The notes under the pieces: model-generated
Told to the model about the DNA's origin: nothing
The model's input: only the letters and a program-made list of their open reading frames with translations
Databases searched by the model: none
NCBI RefSeq assembly: GCF_964355755.1
Contig: NC_092677.1
Coordinates: 21,052,101-21,116,100 of the forward strand
Origin: Antedon mediterranea
Lineage: Eukaryota > Echinodermata > Crinoidea > Comatulida > Antedonidae
Length of the DNA stretch: 64,000 bases
Direction: 5' to 3'
Position numbers and translations under genes: made by a program
Part shown: positions 24,486-34,900 of the stretch, one piece after another
Layout: each line of letters opens with the position of its first letter
Position numbering within the stretch: the first letter of the stretch is position 1

Positions 24486-27400
24486 GACCATTTTGAGCAT
24501 TTCGTTAAAACTTTTCACACAAAAACATCAAAGTCCACAAAATAGCTTAATATCGTATTCAAAAACGTTTTAGACCATTTTGAGCATTTCGAAAAAACTT
24601 TTTCACACAAAACATCAAAGTTTACAAAATAGCTTCAAATCGCATTTGGAGACGTTTTAGACCATTTTGTGATTTTCGAAAAAACTTGTTAACATAAAAA
24701 CACCAAAGTGCTCAGAATACCTTCAAATCGCATTTTGAGACGTTTTAGACCATTTTGTTATTTTCGAAAAAACAACATAAAAACACCAAAGTGCTCAGAA
24801 TACCTTCAAATCGCATTTGGAGACGTTTTAGACCATTTTGTGATTTTGGAAAAAACTTGTTAACATAAAAACACCAAAGTGCTCAGAATACCTTCAAATC
24901 GTATTTTGAGACGTTTTAGACAATTTTGTGATTTTCGAAAAAACTTGTTAACATAAAAACACCAAAGTGCTTAGAAAAGCTTCAAATCGCATTTGGAGAC
25001 GTTTTAGACCATTTTGTGCATTTCGATGAAACTTGGTTACACAAAAACATCAAAGTGTACAGAATAGCTTCAAATCGCATTAGAAACCGTTTTAGACCAT
25101 TTTGAGCATTTCGAAAAAACTTTTTCACACAAAACATCAAAGTGTACAAAATAGCTTCAAATCGCATTTGGAGACGTTTTAGACAATTTTGTGATTTTCG
25201 AAAAAACTTGTTTACATAAAAACACCAAAGTGCTAAGAATGGCTTCCAATCGCATTTGGAGACGTTTTAGACCCTTTTGTGCATTTCGATGAAACTTGGT
25301 TACACAAAAACATCAAAGTGCTTAAAATCACATTAGAAACCGTTTTAGACCATTTTGAGCATTTCGTTAAAATTTTCACAGAAAAACATCAAAGAGCAAA
25401 AAATAGCTTAATATCGTATTTAAAAACGTTTTAGACCATTTTGAGCATTTCGACAAAACTTTTTCACACAAAACATCAAAGTGTACAGAATAGCTTCAAA
25501 TCGCATTTGGAGACGTTTTAACCCATTTTGAGCATTTCGATAAAATTTTACACACAAAAACATCAAAGTGCACAAAATAGCTTAATATGGTATTTAAAAA
25601 CGTTTTAGAACATTTTGAGCATTTCAACAAAACTTTTTCTCACAAAACATCAAAGTGTACAGAATAGCTTCAAATCGCATTTGGAGACGTTGTAGACCAT
25701 TTTGTGCATTTCGATGAAACTTGGTTACACAAAAACATCAAAGTGTACAGAATAGCTTCAAATCGCATTAGAAACCGTTTTAGACCATTTTGAGCATTTC
25801 GAAAAAACTTTTTCACACAAAACATCAAAGTGTACAAAATAGCTTCAAATCGCATTTGGAGACGTTTTAGACAATTTTGTGATTTTCGAAAAAACTTGTT
25901 TACATAAAAACACCAAAGTGCTAAGAATAGCTTCCAATCGCATTTGGAGACGTTTTAGACCCTTTTGTGCATTTCGATGAAACTTGGTTACACAAAAACA
26001 TCAAAGTGCTTAAAATCACATTAGAAACCGTTTTAGACCATTTTGAGCATTTCGTTAAAACTTTTCACACAAAAACATCAAAGTCCACAAAATAGCTTAA
26101 TATTGTATTTAAAAACGTTTTAGACCATTTTGAGCATTTCGAAAAAACTTTTTCACACAAAACATCAAAGTTTACAAAATAGCTTCAAATCGCATTTGGA
26201 GACGTTTTAGACCATTTTGTGATTTTCGAAAAAACTTGTTAACATAAAAACACCAAAGTGCTCAGAATACCTTCAAATCGCATTTTTAGACGTTTTAGAC
26301 CAATTTGTGATTTTCGAAAAAACTTAACATAAAAACACCAAAGTGCTCAGAATACCTTCAAATCGCATTTGGAGACGTTTTAGACCATTTTGTGATTTTC
26401 GAAAAAACTTGTTAACATAAAAACACCAAAGTGCTCAGAATACCTTCAAATCGTATTTTGAGACGTTTTAGACAATTTTGTGATTTTCGAAAAAACTTGT
26501 TAACATAAAAACACCAAAGTGCTTAGAAAAGCTTCAAATCGCATTTGGAGACGTTTTAGACCATTTTGTGCATTTCGATGAAACTTGGTTACACAAAAAC
26601 ATCAAAGTGTACAGAATAGCTTCAAATCGCATTAGAAACCGTTTTAGACCATTTTGAGCATTTCGAAAAAAATTTTTCACACAAAACATCAAAGTGTACA
26701 AAATAGCTTCAAATCGCATTTGGAGACGTTTTAGACAATTTTGTGATTTTCGAAAAAACTTGTTTACATAAAAACACCAAAGTGCTAAGAATAGCTTCCA
26801 ATCGCATTTGGAGACGTTTTAGACCCTTTTGTGCATTTCGATGAAACTTGGTTACACAAAAACATCAAAGTGCTTAAAATCACAGTAGAAACCGTTTTAG
26901 ACCATTTTGAGCATTTCGTTAAAATTTTTCACAGAAAAACATCAAAGAGCAAAAAATAGCTTAATATCGTATTTAAAAACGTTTTAGACCATTTTGAGCA
27001 TTTCGACAAAACTTTTTCACACAAAACATCAAAGTGTACAGATAAGCTTCAAATCGCATTTGGAGACGTTTTAAACCATTTTGAGCATTTCGATAAAATT
27101 TTACACACAAAAACATCAAAGTGCACAAAATAGCTTAATATGGTATTTAAAAACGTTTTAGACCATTTTGAGCATTTCAACAAAACTTTTTCTCACAAAA
27201 CATCAAAGTGTACAGAATAGCTTCAAATCGCATTTGGAGACGTTTTAGACCATTTTGTGCATTTCGATGAAACTTGGTTACACAAAAACATCAAAGTGCT
27301 TAAAATCACATTTTGAGCATTTCGTTAAAACTTTTCACACAAAAACATCAAAGTCCACAAAATAGCTTAATATCGTATTTAAAAACGTTTTAGACCATTT

Positions 27401-29368
27401 TGAGCATTTCGAAAAAACTTTTTCACACAAAACATCAAAGTTTACAAAATAGCTTCAAATCGCATTTGGCGACGGTTTAGACCATTTTGTGATTTTCGAA
27501 AAAACTTGTTAACATAAAAACACCAAAGTGCTCAGAATACCTTCAAATCGCATTTGGAGACGTTTTAGACCATTTTGTGATTTTCGAAAAAACTTGTTAA
27601 CATAAAAACACCAAAGTGCTTAGAAAAGCTTCAAATCGCTTTTGGAGACGTTTTAGACCATTTTGTGCATTTCGATGAAACTTGGTTACACAAAAACATC
27701 AAAGTGCTTAAAATCACATTTTGAGCATTTCGTTAAAACTTTTCACACAAAAACATCAAAGTCCACAAAATAGCTTAATATCGTATTTAAAAACGTTTTA
27801 GACCATTTTGAGCATTTCGAAAAAACTTTTCCACACAAAACATCAAAGTTTACAAAATAGCTTCAAATCGCATTTGGAGACGTTTTAGACCATTTTGTGA
27901 TTTTCGAAAAAACTTGTTAACATAAAAACACCAAAGTGCTCAGAATACCTTCAAATCGTGTTTTGAGACGTTTTAGACCATTTTGTAATTTTCGAAAAAA
28001 CTTGTTAACATAAAAACACCAAAGTGCTCAGAATACCTTCACATCGCATTTTGAGACGTTTTAGACCATTGTGTGATTTTCGAAAAAACTTGTTAACATA
28101 AAAACACCAAAGTGCTTAGAAAAGCTTGAAATCGCATTTGGAGACGTTTTAGACCATTTTGTGCATTTCGATGAAACTTGGTTACACAAAAACATCAAAG
28201 TGCTTAAAATCACATTTTGAGCATTTCGTTAAAACTTTTCACACAAAAACATCAAAGAGTAATAAATAGCTTAATATCGTATTTAAAAACGTTTTAGACC
28301 ATTTTGAGCATTTCGACAAAATTTTTTCAAACAAAACATCAAAGTGTACAGAATAGCTTTAAATCGCATTTGGAGACGTTTTAGACCATTTTGTTCATTT
28401 CGATGAAACAAAAACACAAAAACATCAAATTGCACAAAATGGCTTAATATGATATGGGAAAACGTTTTAGACCATTTTGAACATTTCGTTAAAAGTTTTC
28501 ACACAAAACATCAAAGTTTACAAAATAGCTTCAAATCGCATTTGGAGACGTTTTAGACCATTTTGTGATTTTCGTAAAAACTTGTTAACATAAAAACACC
28601 AAAGTGCTTAGAAAAGTTTCAAATCGCATTTGGAGACGTTTTAGACCATTTTGTTCATTTCGATGAAACTTGGTTACACAAAAACATCAAATTGCACAAA
28701 ATGGCTTAATATGGTATGGGAAAACGTTTTAGACCATTTTGAACATTTCGAGAAAACTTTTTCACACAAAACTTCAAAGTGTACAGAATAGCTTCAAATC
28801 GCATTAGAAACCGTTTTAGACCATTTTGAGCATTTCGAAAAAACTTTTTCACACAAAACATCAAAGTTTACAAAATAGCTTCAAATCACATTTGGAGACG
28901 TTTTAGACCATTTTGTGATTTTCAAAAAAACTTGTTAACATAAAAACACCAAAGTGCTCAGAATACCTTCAAATCACATTTTGAGACGTTTTAGACCATT
29001 TTGTGATTTTCGGAAAAACTTGTTAACATAAAAACACCAAAGTGCTTAGAAAAGCTTCAAATCGCATTTGGAGACGTTTTAGACCATTTTGTAATTTTCG
29101 AAAAAACTTGTTAACATAAAAACATCAAAGTGCTCAGAATACCTTAACATCGCATTTTGAGACGTTTTAGAGCATTTTGTGATTTTCGAAAAAACTTGTT
29201 AACATAAAAACACCAAAGTGCTTAGAAAAGCTTCAAATCGCATTTGGAGACGTTTTAGACCATTTTGTGCATTTCGATGAAACTTTGTTACACAAAAACA
29301 TCAAAGTGCTTAAAATCACATTTTGAGCATTTCGTTAAAACTTTTCACACAAAAACATCAAAGAGTAA
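24486..29368 (+). repeat. Satellite array, subfamily A (middle block)
   Basis: Same variant set and higher-order order as the left block. The 61-codon satellite ORF recurs at 24982, 25670 and 26534 with one-residue differences. The block ends at the TAA target duplication (29366-29368) of the Harbinger element. No other sequence is present. Confidence 0.96.
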
Positions 29369-29392
29369 AGCCTGGTTTCCTGTCGACGTAAG
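29369..29392 (+). repeat. Harbinger left terminal inverted repeat
   Basis: 24 bp, matching the reverse complement of 31904-31927 at 23 of 24 positions. Contains the motif GGTTTCCTGT at 29374-29383, which recurs inside the right end. Confidence 0.9.
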
Positions 29393-29514
29393 ATTTGGAA
29401 ATGCTAACGTTTGTTACGATTGTTGCGTTTGTCACGTCTCTTCCGTTAAGTTGAACAAAAGTGAACGTCGTTTTGATCGTTCTGAACCGCAGGCTCACGA
29501 GCCGAAAACGACCC

Positions 29515-29581
29515 TTACGTAAAGTTGACTTTTTTAACTTCAAGCGCTTACGGTCGTCTTATGATCGTTACGTAAAGTTGA
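29515..29581 (+). repeat. Left subterminal direct repeat TTACGTAAAGTTGA
   Basis: Two copies at 29515-29528 and 29568-29581, 53 bp apart. The same 14-mer forms the arms of the perfect palindrome at the right end, so it is a subterminal element shared by both ends. It could be a transposase or accessory-protein site; this is inference. Confidence 0.7.
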
Positions 29582-29646
29582 AATTTTTTCTTACGCTTCT
29601 GTGTTTGCTCGATCGATGGTTGCCCATGTCAGGCAATTGTTTTTCA

Positions 29647-30028
29647 GGTAGGCAGCCTAGGCTTAGAAAGGCATACATGCTGTGTGGCATATACTGTACA
29701 TAGGCCTAGCTACATAAAACGGAAAATGCCTAGGCCCAGGCCCAGTCCTACATCATAACCACTACTATTTTACTGTAATATAGGCCTAGGCAAGAGGCCT
29801 GTACTAAAAATGTCCTAGACCGTAGCCTTCTTGTAGGCCTAGCCTAGGCGTACTTAGTAATACTAGGCCTAGGCTAGCCTACTACTAAAAGCCTTTTTTA
29901 GGCCTACCTACTATATAGCCTACTAGGCCCCTAGTACTTAGTAGTAGTAGGCCTCCTATACTAGCCTACTAGGCTAGGCCCTACAAACAAGTACTAGGCC
30001 TATCCCAATTAAGTGGGCCTAGGCTAGC
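29647..30028. repeat. TAGGCCTA/CCTAGG-rich low-complexity region
   Basis: Dense in the short palindromes AGGCCT and CCTAGG and in TAGTA/CTACTA strings, unlike the AT-rich sequence on either side. No fixed period. It encodes no plausible protein. It may have grown by slippage of palindromic hexamers. Confidence 0.75.
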
Positions 30029-30680
30029 TTTGGAATTAGGCATAAATTCTCTTTTTTTTAGTGTGACTTTATTTTATATGATAGGCCAAATAAAAAAAAA
30101 ACATTTTAACATTTTAATGTATTGGATCTACACACTCTACACACTGATTCCAACTTCTAAACTGCAACAAAAATGATCTACAGTGAAACTCTTCTTTTAC
30201 ATGCCCTTTGGTTGGAATGTGTTTAAAAACTAAATGTTTGTAACTAAAAATGTTATCATACTGTACACATAATTATAACTAATAACAGTAGTTCAGCTGC
30301 TTAACAGGAAAATGCTATAAATTAAAATGTGTAGTCATTAACTTAAGAAAAACAAGTGAAAAACACTTTAAATATGTTTAATTATTTTTCTTTGATTTAA
30401 AATAATTATTGAAAAGCTTCAACACACTAGTTTTAAAATGTTAAATATTTTTACAGAGCAAATTTTAAACACAAAATGAGGCCTATAATGATTCCAAAGT
30501 AAATACTGCCCAGTACATAGGAAATATCACACTTATTTATTATTAACATTTTTACATGTGAACAGAAAGTCTGCTTCTAGTACCACTGAAAATTAAACAA
30601 AACATTGATATTAACATTGATAATGTATCAACATTGAAAGTGTATGTGTTGCATTTACAAATTGTTTTGCTTTATTAAAT
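30029..30680. other. AT-rich Harbinger interior, nothing recognised
   Basis: About 650 bp of AT-rich unique sequence without long ORFs. It precedes the transposase relic and probably represents decayed intron, spacer or 5' coding sequence of the original element. Confidence 0.4.
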
Positions 30681-30788
30681 AGATATACAAGAATGACACC
30701 AGAAAGATTGAATCAACTTGTGTCCTTAATTCAGCCCCATCTGAAAGAGAGAAATTACAGTACAGTGTACCACAGTTTCAGAGTTTAA
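30681..30788 (+). pseudogene. Harbinger transposase N-terminal fragment
   Basis: The frame starting AGA at 30681 reads RYTRMTPERLNQLVSLIQ, continues PHLKERNYSTV and stops at TAA 30786-30788. The RMTPE..L..L..L..PHL pattern is characteristic of the segment ahead of the catalytic DDE core in animal Harbinger transposases. It is preceded by TTTGCTTTATTAAATAG, which could be a decayed 3' splice acceptor. The catalytic Asp/Asp/Glu residues are not found downstream, so only a remnant survives. The match is from recognition of the family pattern, not a search. Confidence 0.6.
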
Positions 30789-31040
30789 AAATATGTTTAT
30801 AGTTTTATAGTACTCAACTTTTTAGATTTATTTAAAGGTTTAATTTCCTGTATCATATATATTGTGTGACACAGTGTATGCAAAGAAAGTTACTCTATAT
30901 CACTTAAGGTAATCAGTAAAAGTGTTTGTGTTTGCTTTTTAAAAATGTTTTTAGTTAATAAGTAAGTAATTATAGTATTTAATTAAAGGTTTATTGTCGG
31001 TATTATATATTCTGTATGCCATGGTGTATGCATTTATTAT
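30787..31040 (+). repeat. Diverged internal tandem duplication, about 150-bp step
   Basis: TTAAAGGTTTAATTTCCTGT... ending ACAGTGTATGCA (30833-30881) resembles ATTAAAGGTTTATTGTCGG... ending ATGGTGTATGCA (30983-31032). The sequence before each is also alike (AAAAATATGTTTATAG, AAAAATGTTTTTAG). Old, many substitutions. Confidence 0.5.
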
Positions 31041-31186
31041 TTTTGAGAATTTATATAAATGGCCTAATCCATAAAATAGTATTGTGCAGAATGTATTTGT
31101 AAATAAATTTATTTAACAAGTATTTACTGTATGCTTCTTATTAATAAGTGTGGAGGGATATTGAATGGCAATATTATTTAATAACT

Positions 31187-31229
31187 TTATTATTATTACT
31201 ATTATTATCATTATTATTAATTGTTATTA
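31187..31229. repeat. (ATT)n microsatellite
   Basis: Imperfect ATT trinucleotide run within the Harbinger interior. The remaining stretch to about 31600 is AT-rich with nothing recognised. Confidence 0.8.
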
Positions 31230-31629
31230 AATATCTTACCTTCTGTATTTAATATTACATCTACTGCATCAGAGTCTAATAGCATGCTTTTTATAACAAC
31301 ACAAACAACAAAAACATTGATTAGAAAAACTCAGATGGAGCAAATAGTGCCGGTTTAAATTGTTTAAAAACATCGAATCATTTCTCCTAATAAAAGAATA
31401 GTTAATGAACTTAATTACCGGAAGGAGAATATGTCAATAAAATAAAGAAAAGTGTGAATAGAAAGAACTTGAATAATTGTACGTTTTTAATATAGGGCTA
31501 ATTTTTATCCTTTTTTGGTAAAGAGGTGTTGTAAAAAAGCTGCTTTTATTAATGAAATTCGTATTTTCGTATCTATTAAAAATAGGCCTATCCTTTTCCA
31601 TTGTATATCTTGCGCTTACGACTCTTACG

Positions 31630-31666
31630 CTTACGTAAAGTTGACTCCAAGTCAACTTTACGTAAG
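31630..31666. repeat. Perfect 17-bp palindrome, right subterminal region
   Basis: Arms CTTACGTAAAGTTGACT (31630-31646) and its exact reverse complement (31650-31666), separated by CCA. It joins two inverted copies of the left-end TTACGTAAAGTTGA repeat. On single-stranded DNA it would form a strong hairpin. Confidence 0.9.
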
Positions 31667-31711
31667 AATCGTTAATAACGCAACGCAAGTGATCGCAAGC
31701 AATAAAATCCC

Positions 31712-31840
31712 GGTTTCCTGTAAATTCGCGATAAATCGACGTATCAGACGGTGATTCGATACCCCGGTTTCCTGTCGATCGTCTATTTTTCTTGCGTTTA
31801 CGTCGATTTCACCAAAATATTGTCGTAAGCGGTTTCCTGT
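31712..31840 (+). repeat. Subterminal copies of the terminal motif GGTTTCCTGT
   Basis: Three direct copies at 31712-31721, 31766-31775 and 31831-31840, spaced 54 and 65 bp, all in the orientation of the left terminus and opposite to the right terminus (ACAGGAAACC at 31913-31922). AAATCGACG/CGTCGATTT strings lie between them. They may be transposase-binding sites or traces of nested ends. Confidence 0.75.
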
Positions 31841-31903
31841 CAAATGTTGGTTTCTTACGTAAAATCGACGTAACAATCGTAACTGACGTTAGAAAAACTG
31901 ACT

Positions 31904-31927
31904 CTTACGTCGACAGGAAACCAGCCT
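31904..31927 (-). repeat. Harbinger right terminal inverted repeat
   Basis: Reverse complement of the left terminus with one mismatch. Followed directly by the TAA target duplication at 31928-31930 and then by uninterrupted satellite. Confidence 0.9.
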
Positions 31928-34900
31928 TAAAAAATAGCTTAATATCGTATTTAAAAACGTTTTAGACCATTTTGAGCATTTCGACAAAATTTTTTCACAC
32001 AAAACATCAAAGTGTACAGAATAGCTTTAAATCGCATTTGGAGACGTTTTAGACCATTTTGTTCATTTCGATGAAACAAAAACACAAAAACATCAAATTG
32101 CACAAAATGGCTTAATATGATATGGGAAAACGTTTTAGACCATTTTGAACATATCGTTAAAAGTTTTCACACAAAAACATCAAAGTCCACAAAATAGCTT
32201 AATATCGTATTTAAAAACGTTTTAGACCATTTTGAGCATTTCGAAAAATTTTTTCACACAAAACATCAAAGTTTACAAAATAGCCTCAAATCGCATTTGG
32301 AGACGTTTTAGACCATTTTGTGATTTTCGAAAAAACTTGTTAACATAAAAACACCAAAGTACTCAGAATACCTTCAAATCGCATTTTGAGACGTTTTAGA
32401 CCATTTTGTGATTTTCGAAAAAACTTGTTAACATAAAAATACCAAAGTGCTCAGAATACCTTCAAATCGTGTTTTGAGACGTTTTAGACCATTTTGTGAT
32501 TTTCGAAAAAACTTGTTAACATAAAAACACCAAAGTGCTCAGAATACCTTCAAATCGCATTTAGAGACGTTTTAGACCATTTTGTGATTTTCGAAAAAAC
32601 AACATAAAAGCACCAAAGTGCTCAGAATACCTTCAAATCGCATTTGGAGACGTTTTAGACCATTTTGTGATTTTCGAAAAAACTTGTTAACATAAAAACA
32701 CCAAATTTTGAGCATTTCGAAAAAACTTTTTCACACAAAACATCAAAGTTTACAAAATAGCTTCAAAGCGCATTTGGAGACGTTTTAGACCATTTTGTGA
32801 TTTTCGAAAAAACTTGTTAACATAAAAACACCAAAGTGCTCAGAATACCTTCAAATCACATTTTGAGACGTTTTAGACCATTTTGTGATTTTCGAAAAAA
32901 CTTGTTAACATAAAAATACCAAAGTGCTCAGAATACCTTCAAATCGTGTTTTGAGACGTTTTAGACCATTTTGTGATTTTCGAAAAAACTTGTTAACATA
33001 AAAACACCAAAGTGCTCAGAATACCTTCAAATCGCATTTAGAGACGTTTTAGACCATTTTGTGATTTTCGAAAAAACTTGTTAACATAAAAACACCAAAG
33101 TGCTCAGAAAAGCTTCAAATCGCATTTGGAGACGTTTTAAACCATTTTGTTCATTTCGATGAAACTTGGTTACACAAAAACATCAAAGAGCACAAAAGTA
33201 TTTAAAAACGTTTTAGACCATTTTGAGCATTCCGACAAAACTTTTTCACACAAAACATCAAAGTGTACAGAATAGCTTTAAATCGCATTTGGAGACGTTT
33301 TAGACCATTTTGTAGTTTTCGAAAAAACTTGTTAACATAAAAACACAAAAGAGCTTCAAATCGCATTTGGAGACGTTTTAGACCCTTTTGTGCATTTCGA
33401 TGAAACTTGGTTACACAAAAACATCAAAGTGCTTAAAATCACATTAGAAACTGTTTTAGACCATTTTGAGCATTTCGTTAAAACTTTTCACACAAAAACA
33501 TCAAAGTCCACAAAATAGCTTAATATCGTATTCAAAAACGTTTTAGACCATTTTGAGCATTTCGAAAAAACTTTTTCACACAAAACATCAAAGTTTACAA
33601 AATAGCTTCAAATCGCATTTGGAGACGTTTTAGACCATTTTGTGATTTTCGAAAAAACTTGTTAACATAAAAACACCAAAGTGCTCAGAATACCTTCAAA
33701 TCGCATTTTGAGACGTTTTAGACCATTTTGTGATTTTCGAAAAAACAACATAAAAACACCAAAGTGCTCAGAATACCTTCAAATCGCATTTGGAGACGTT
33801 TTAGACCATTTTGTGATTTTGGAAAAAACTTGTTAACATAAAAACACCAAAGTGCTCAGAATACCTTCAAATCGTATTTTGAGACGTTTTAGACAATTTT
33901 GTGATTTTCGAAAAAACTTGTTAACATAAAAACACCAAAGTGCTTAGAAAAGCTTCAAATCGCATTTGGAGACGTTTTAGACCATTTTGTGCATTTCGAT
34001 GAAACTTGGTTACACAAAAACATCAAAGTGCTTAAAATCACATTAGAAACTGTTTTAGACCATTTTGAGCATTTCGTTAAAACTTTTCACACAAAAACAT
34101 CAAAGTCCACAAAATAGCTTAATATCGTATTCAAAAACGTTTTAGACCATTTTGAGCATTTCGAAAAAACTTGTTAACATAAAAACACCAAAGTGCTCAG
34201 AATACCTTCAAATCGCATTTTGAGACGTTTTAGACCATTTTGTGATTTTCGAAAAAACAACATAAAAACACCAAAGTGCTCAGAATACCTTCAAATCGCA
34301 TTTGGAGACGTTTTAGACCATTTTGTGATTTTGGAAAAAACTTGTTAACATAAAAACACCAAAGTGCTCAGAATACCTTCAAATCGTATTTTGAGACGTT
34401 TTAGACAATTTTGTGATTTTTGATGAAACTTGGTTACACAAAAACATCAAAGTGTACAGAATAGCTTCAAATCGCATTAGAAACCGTTTTAGACCATTTT
34501 GAGCATTTCGAAAAAACTTTTTCACACAAAACATCAAAGTGTACAAAATAGCTTCAAATCGCATTTGGAGACGTTTTAGACAATTTTGTGATTTTCGAAA
34601 AAACTTGTTTACATAAAAACACCAAAGTGCTAAGAATAGCTTCCAATCGCATTTGGAGACGTTTTAGACCCTTTTGTGCATTTCGATCAAACTTGGTTAC
34701 ACAAAAACATCAAAGTGCTTAAAATCACATTAGAAACCGTTTTAGACCATTTTGAGCATTTCGTTAAAATTTTTCACAGAAAAACATCAAAGAGCAAAAA
34801 ATAGCTTAATATCGTATTTAAAAACGTTTTAGACCATTTTGAGCATTTCGACAAAACTTTTTCACACAAAACATCAAAGTGTACAGAATAGCTTCAAATC

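Larger units (their letters stand above)
29369..31927 (+). mobile_element. PIF/Harbinger DNA transposon, decayed
   Basis: A 2559-bp insertion with terminal inverted repeats of 24 bp that differ at one base (AGCCTGG against AGGCTGG, then TTTCCTGTCGACGTAAG), with weaker matching beyond (CTAACG and GTTACGATTGTT on both sides). It is flanked by TAA at 29366-29368 and 31928-31930. The empty site, GAGTAAAAAATAGC, is present in many satellite copies. A 3-bp TAA/TTA target duplication is typical of PIF/Harbinger. A short transposase relic at 30681-30788 agrees. No full-length transposase or Myb-like partner ORF is visible, so the copy can no longer encode its own mobility. Confidence 0.87.

Noticed and set aside
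29265-29522. 85-codon ORF spanning satellite and Harbinger left end
   Set aside because: It crosses the insertion boundary and has no domain; the overlapping frames at 29358-29703 are equally featureless.
31434-31876. Overlapping ORFs at the Harbinger right end
   Set aside because: They run through the palindrome and subterminal repeats on both strands and match nothing I recognise.
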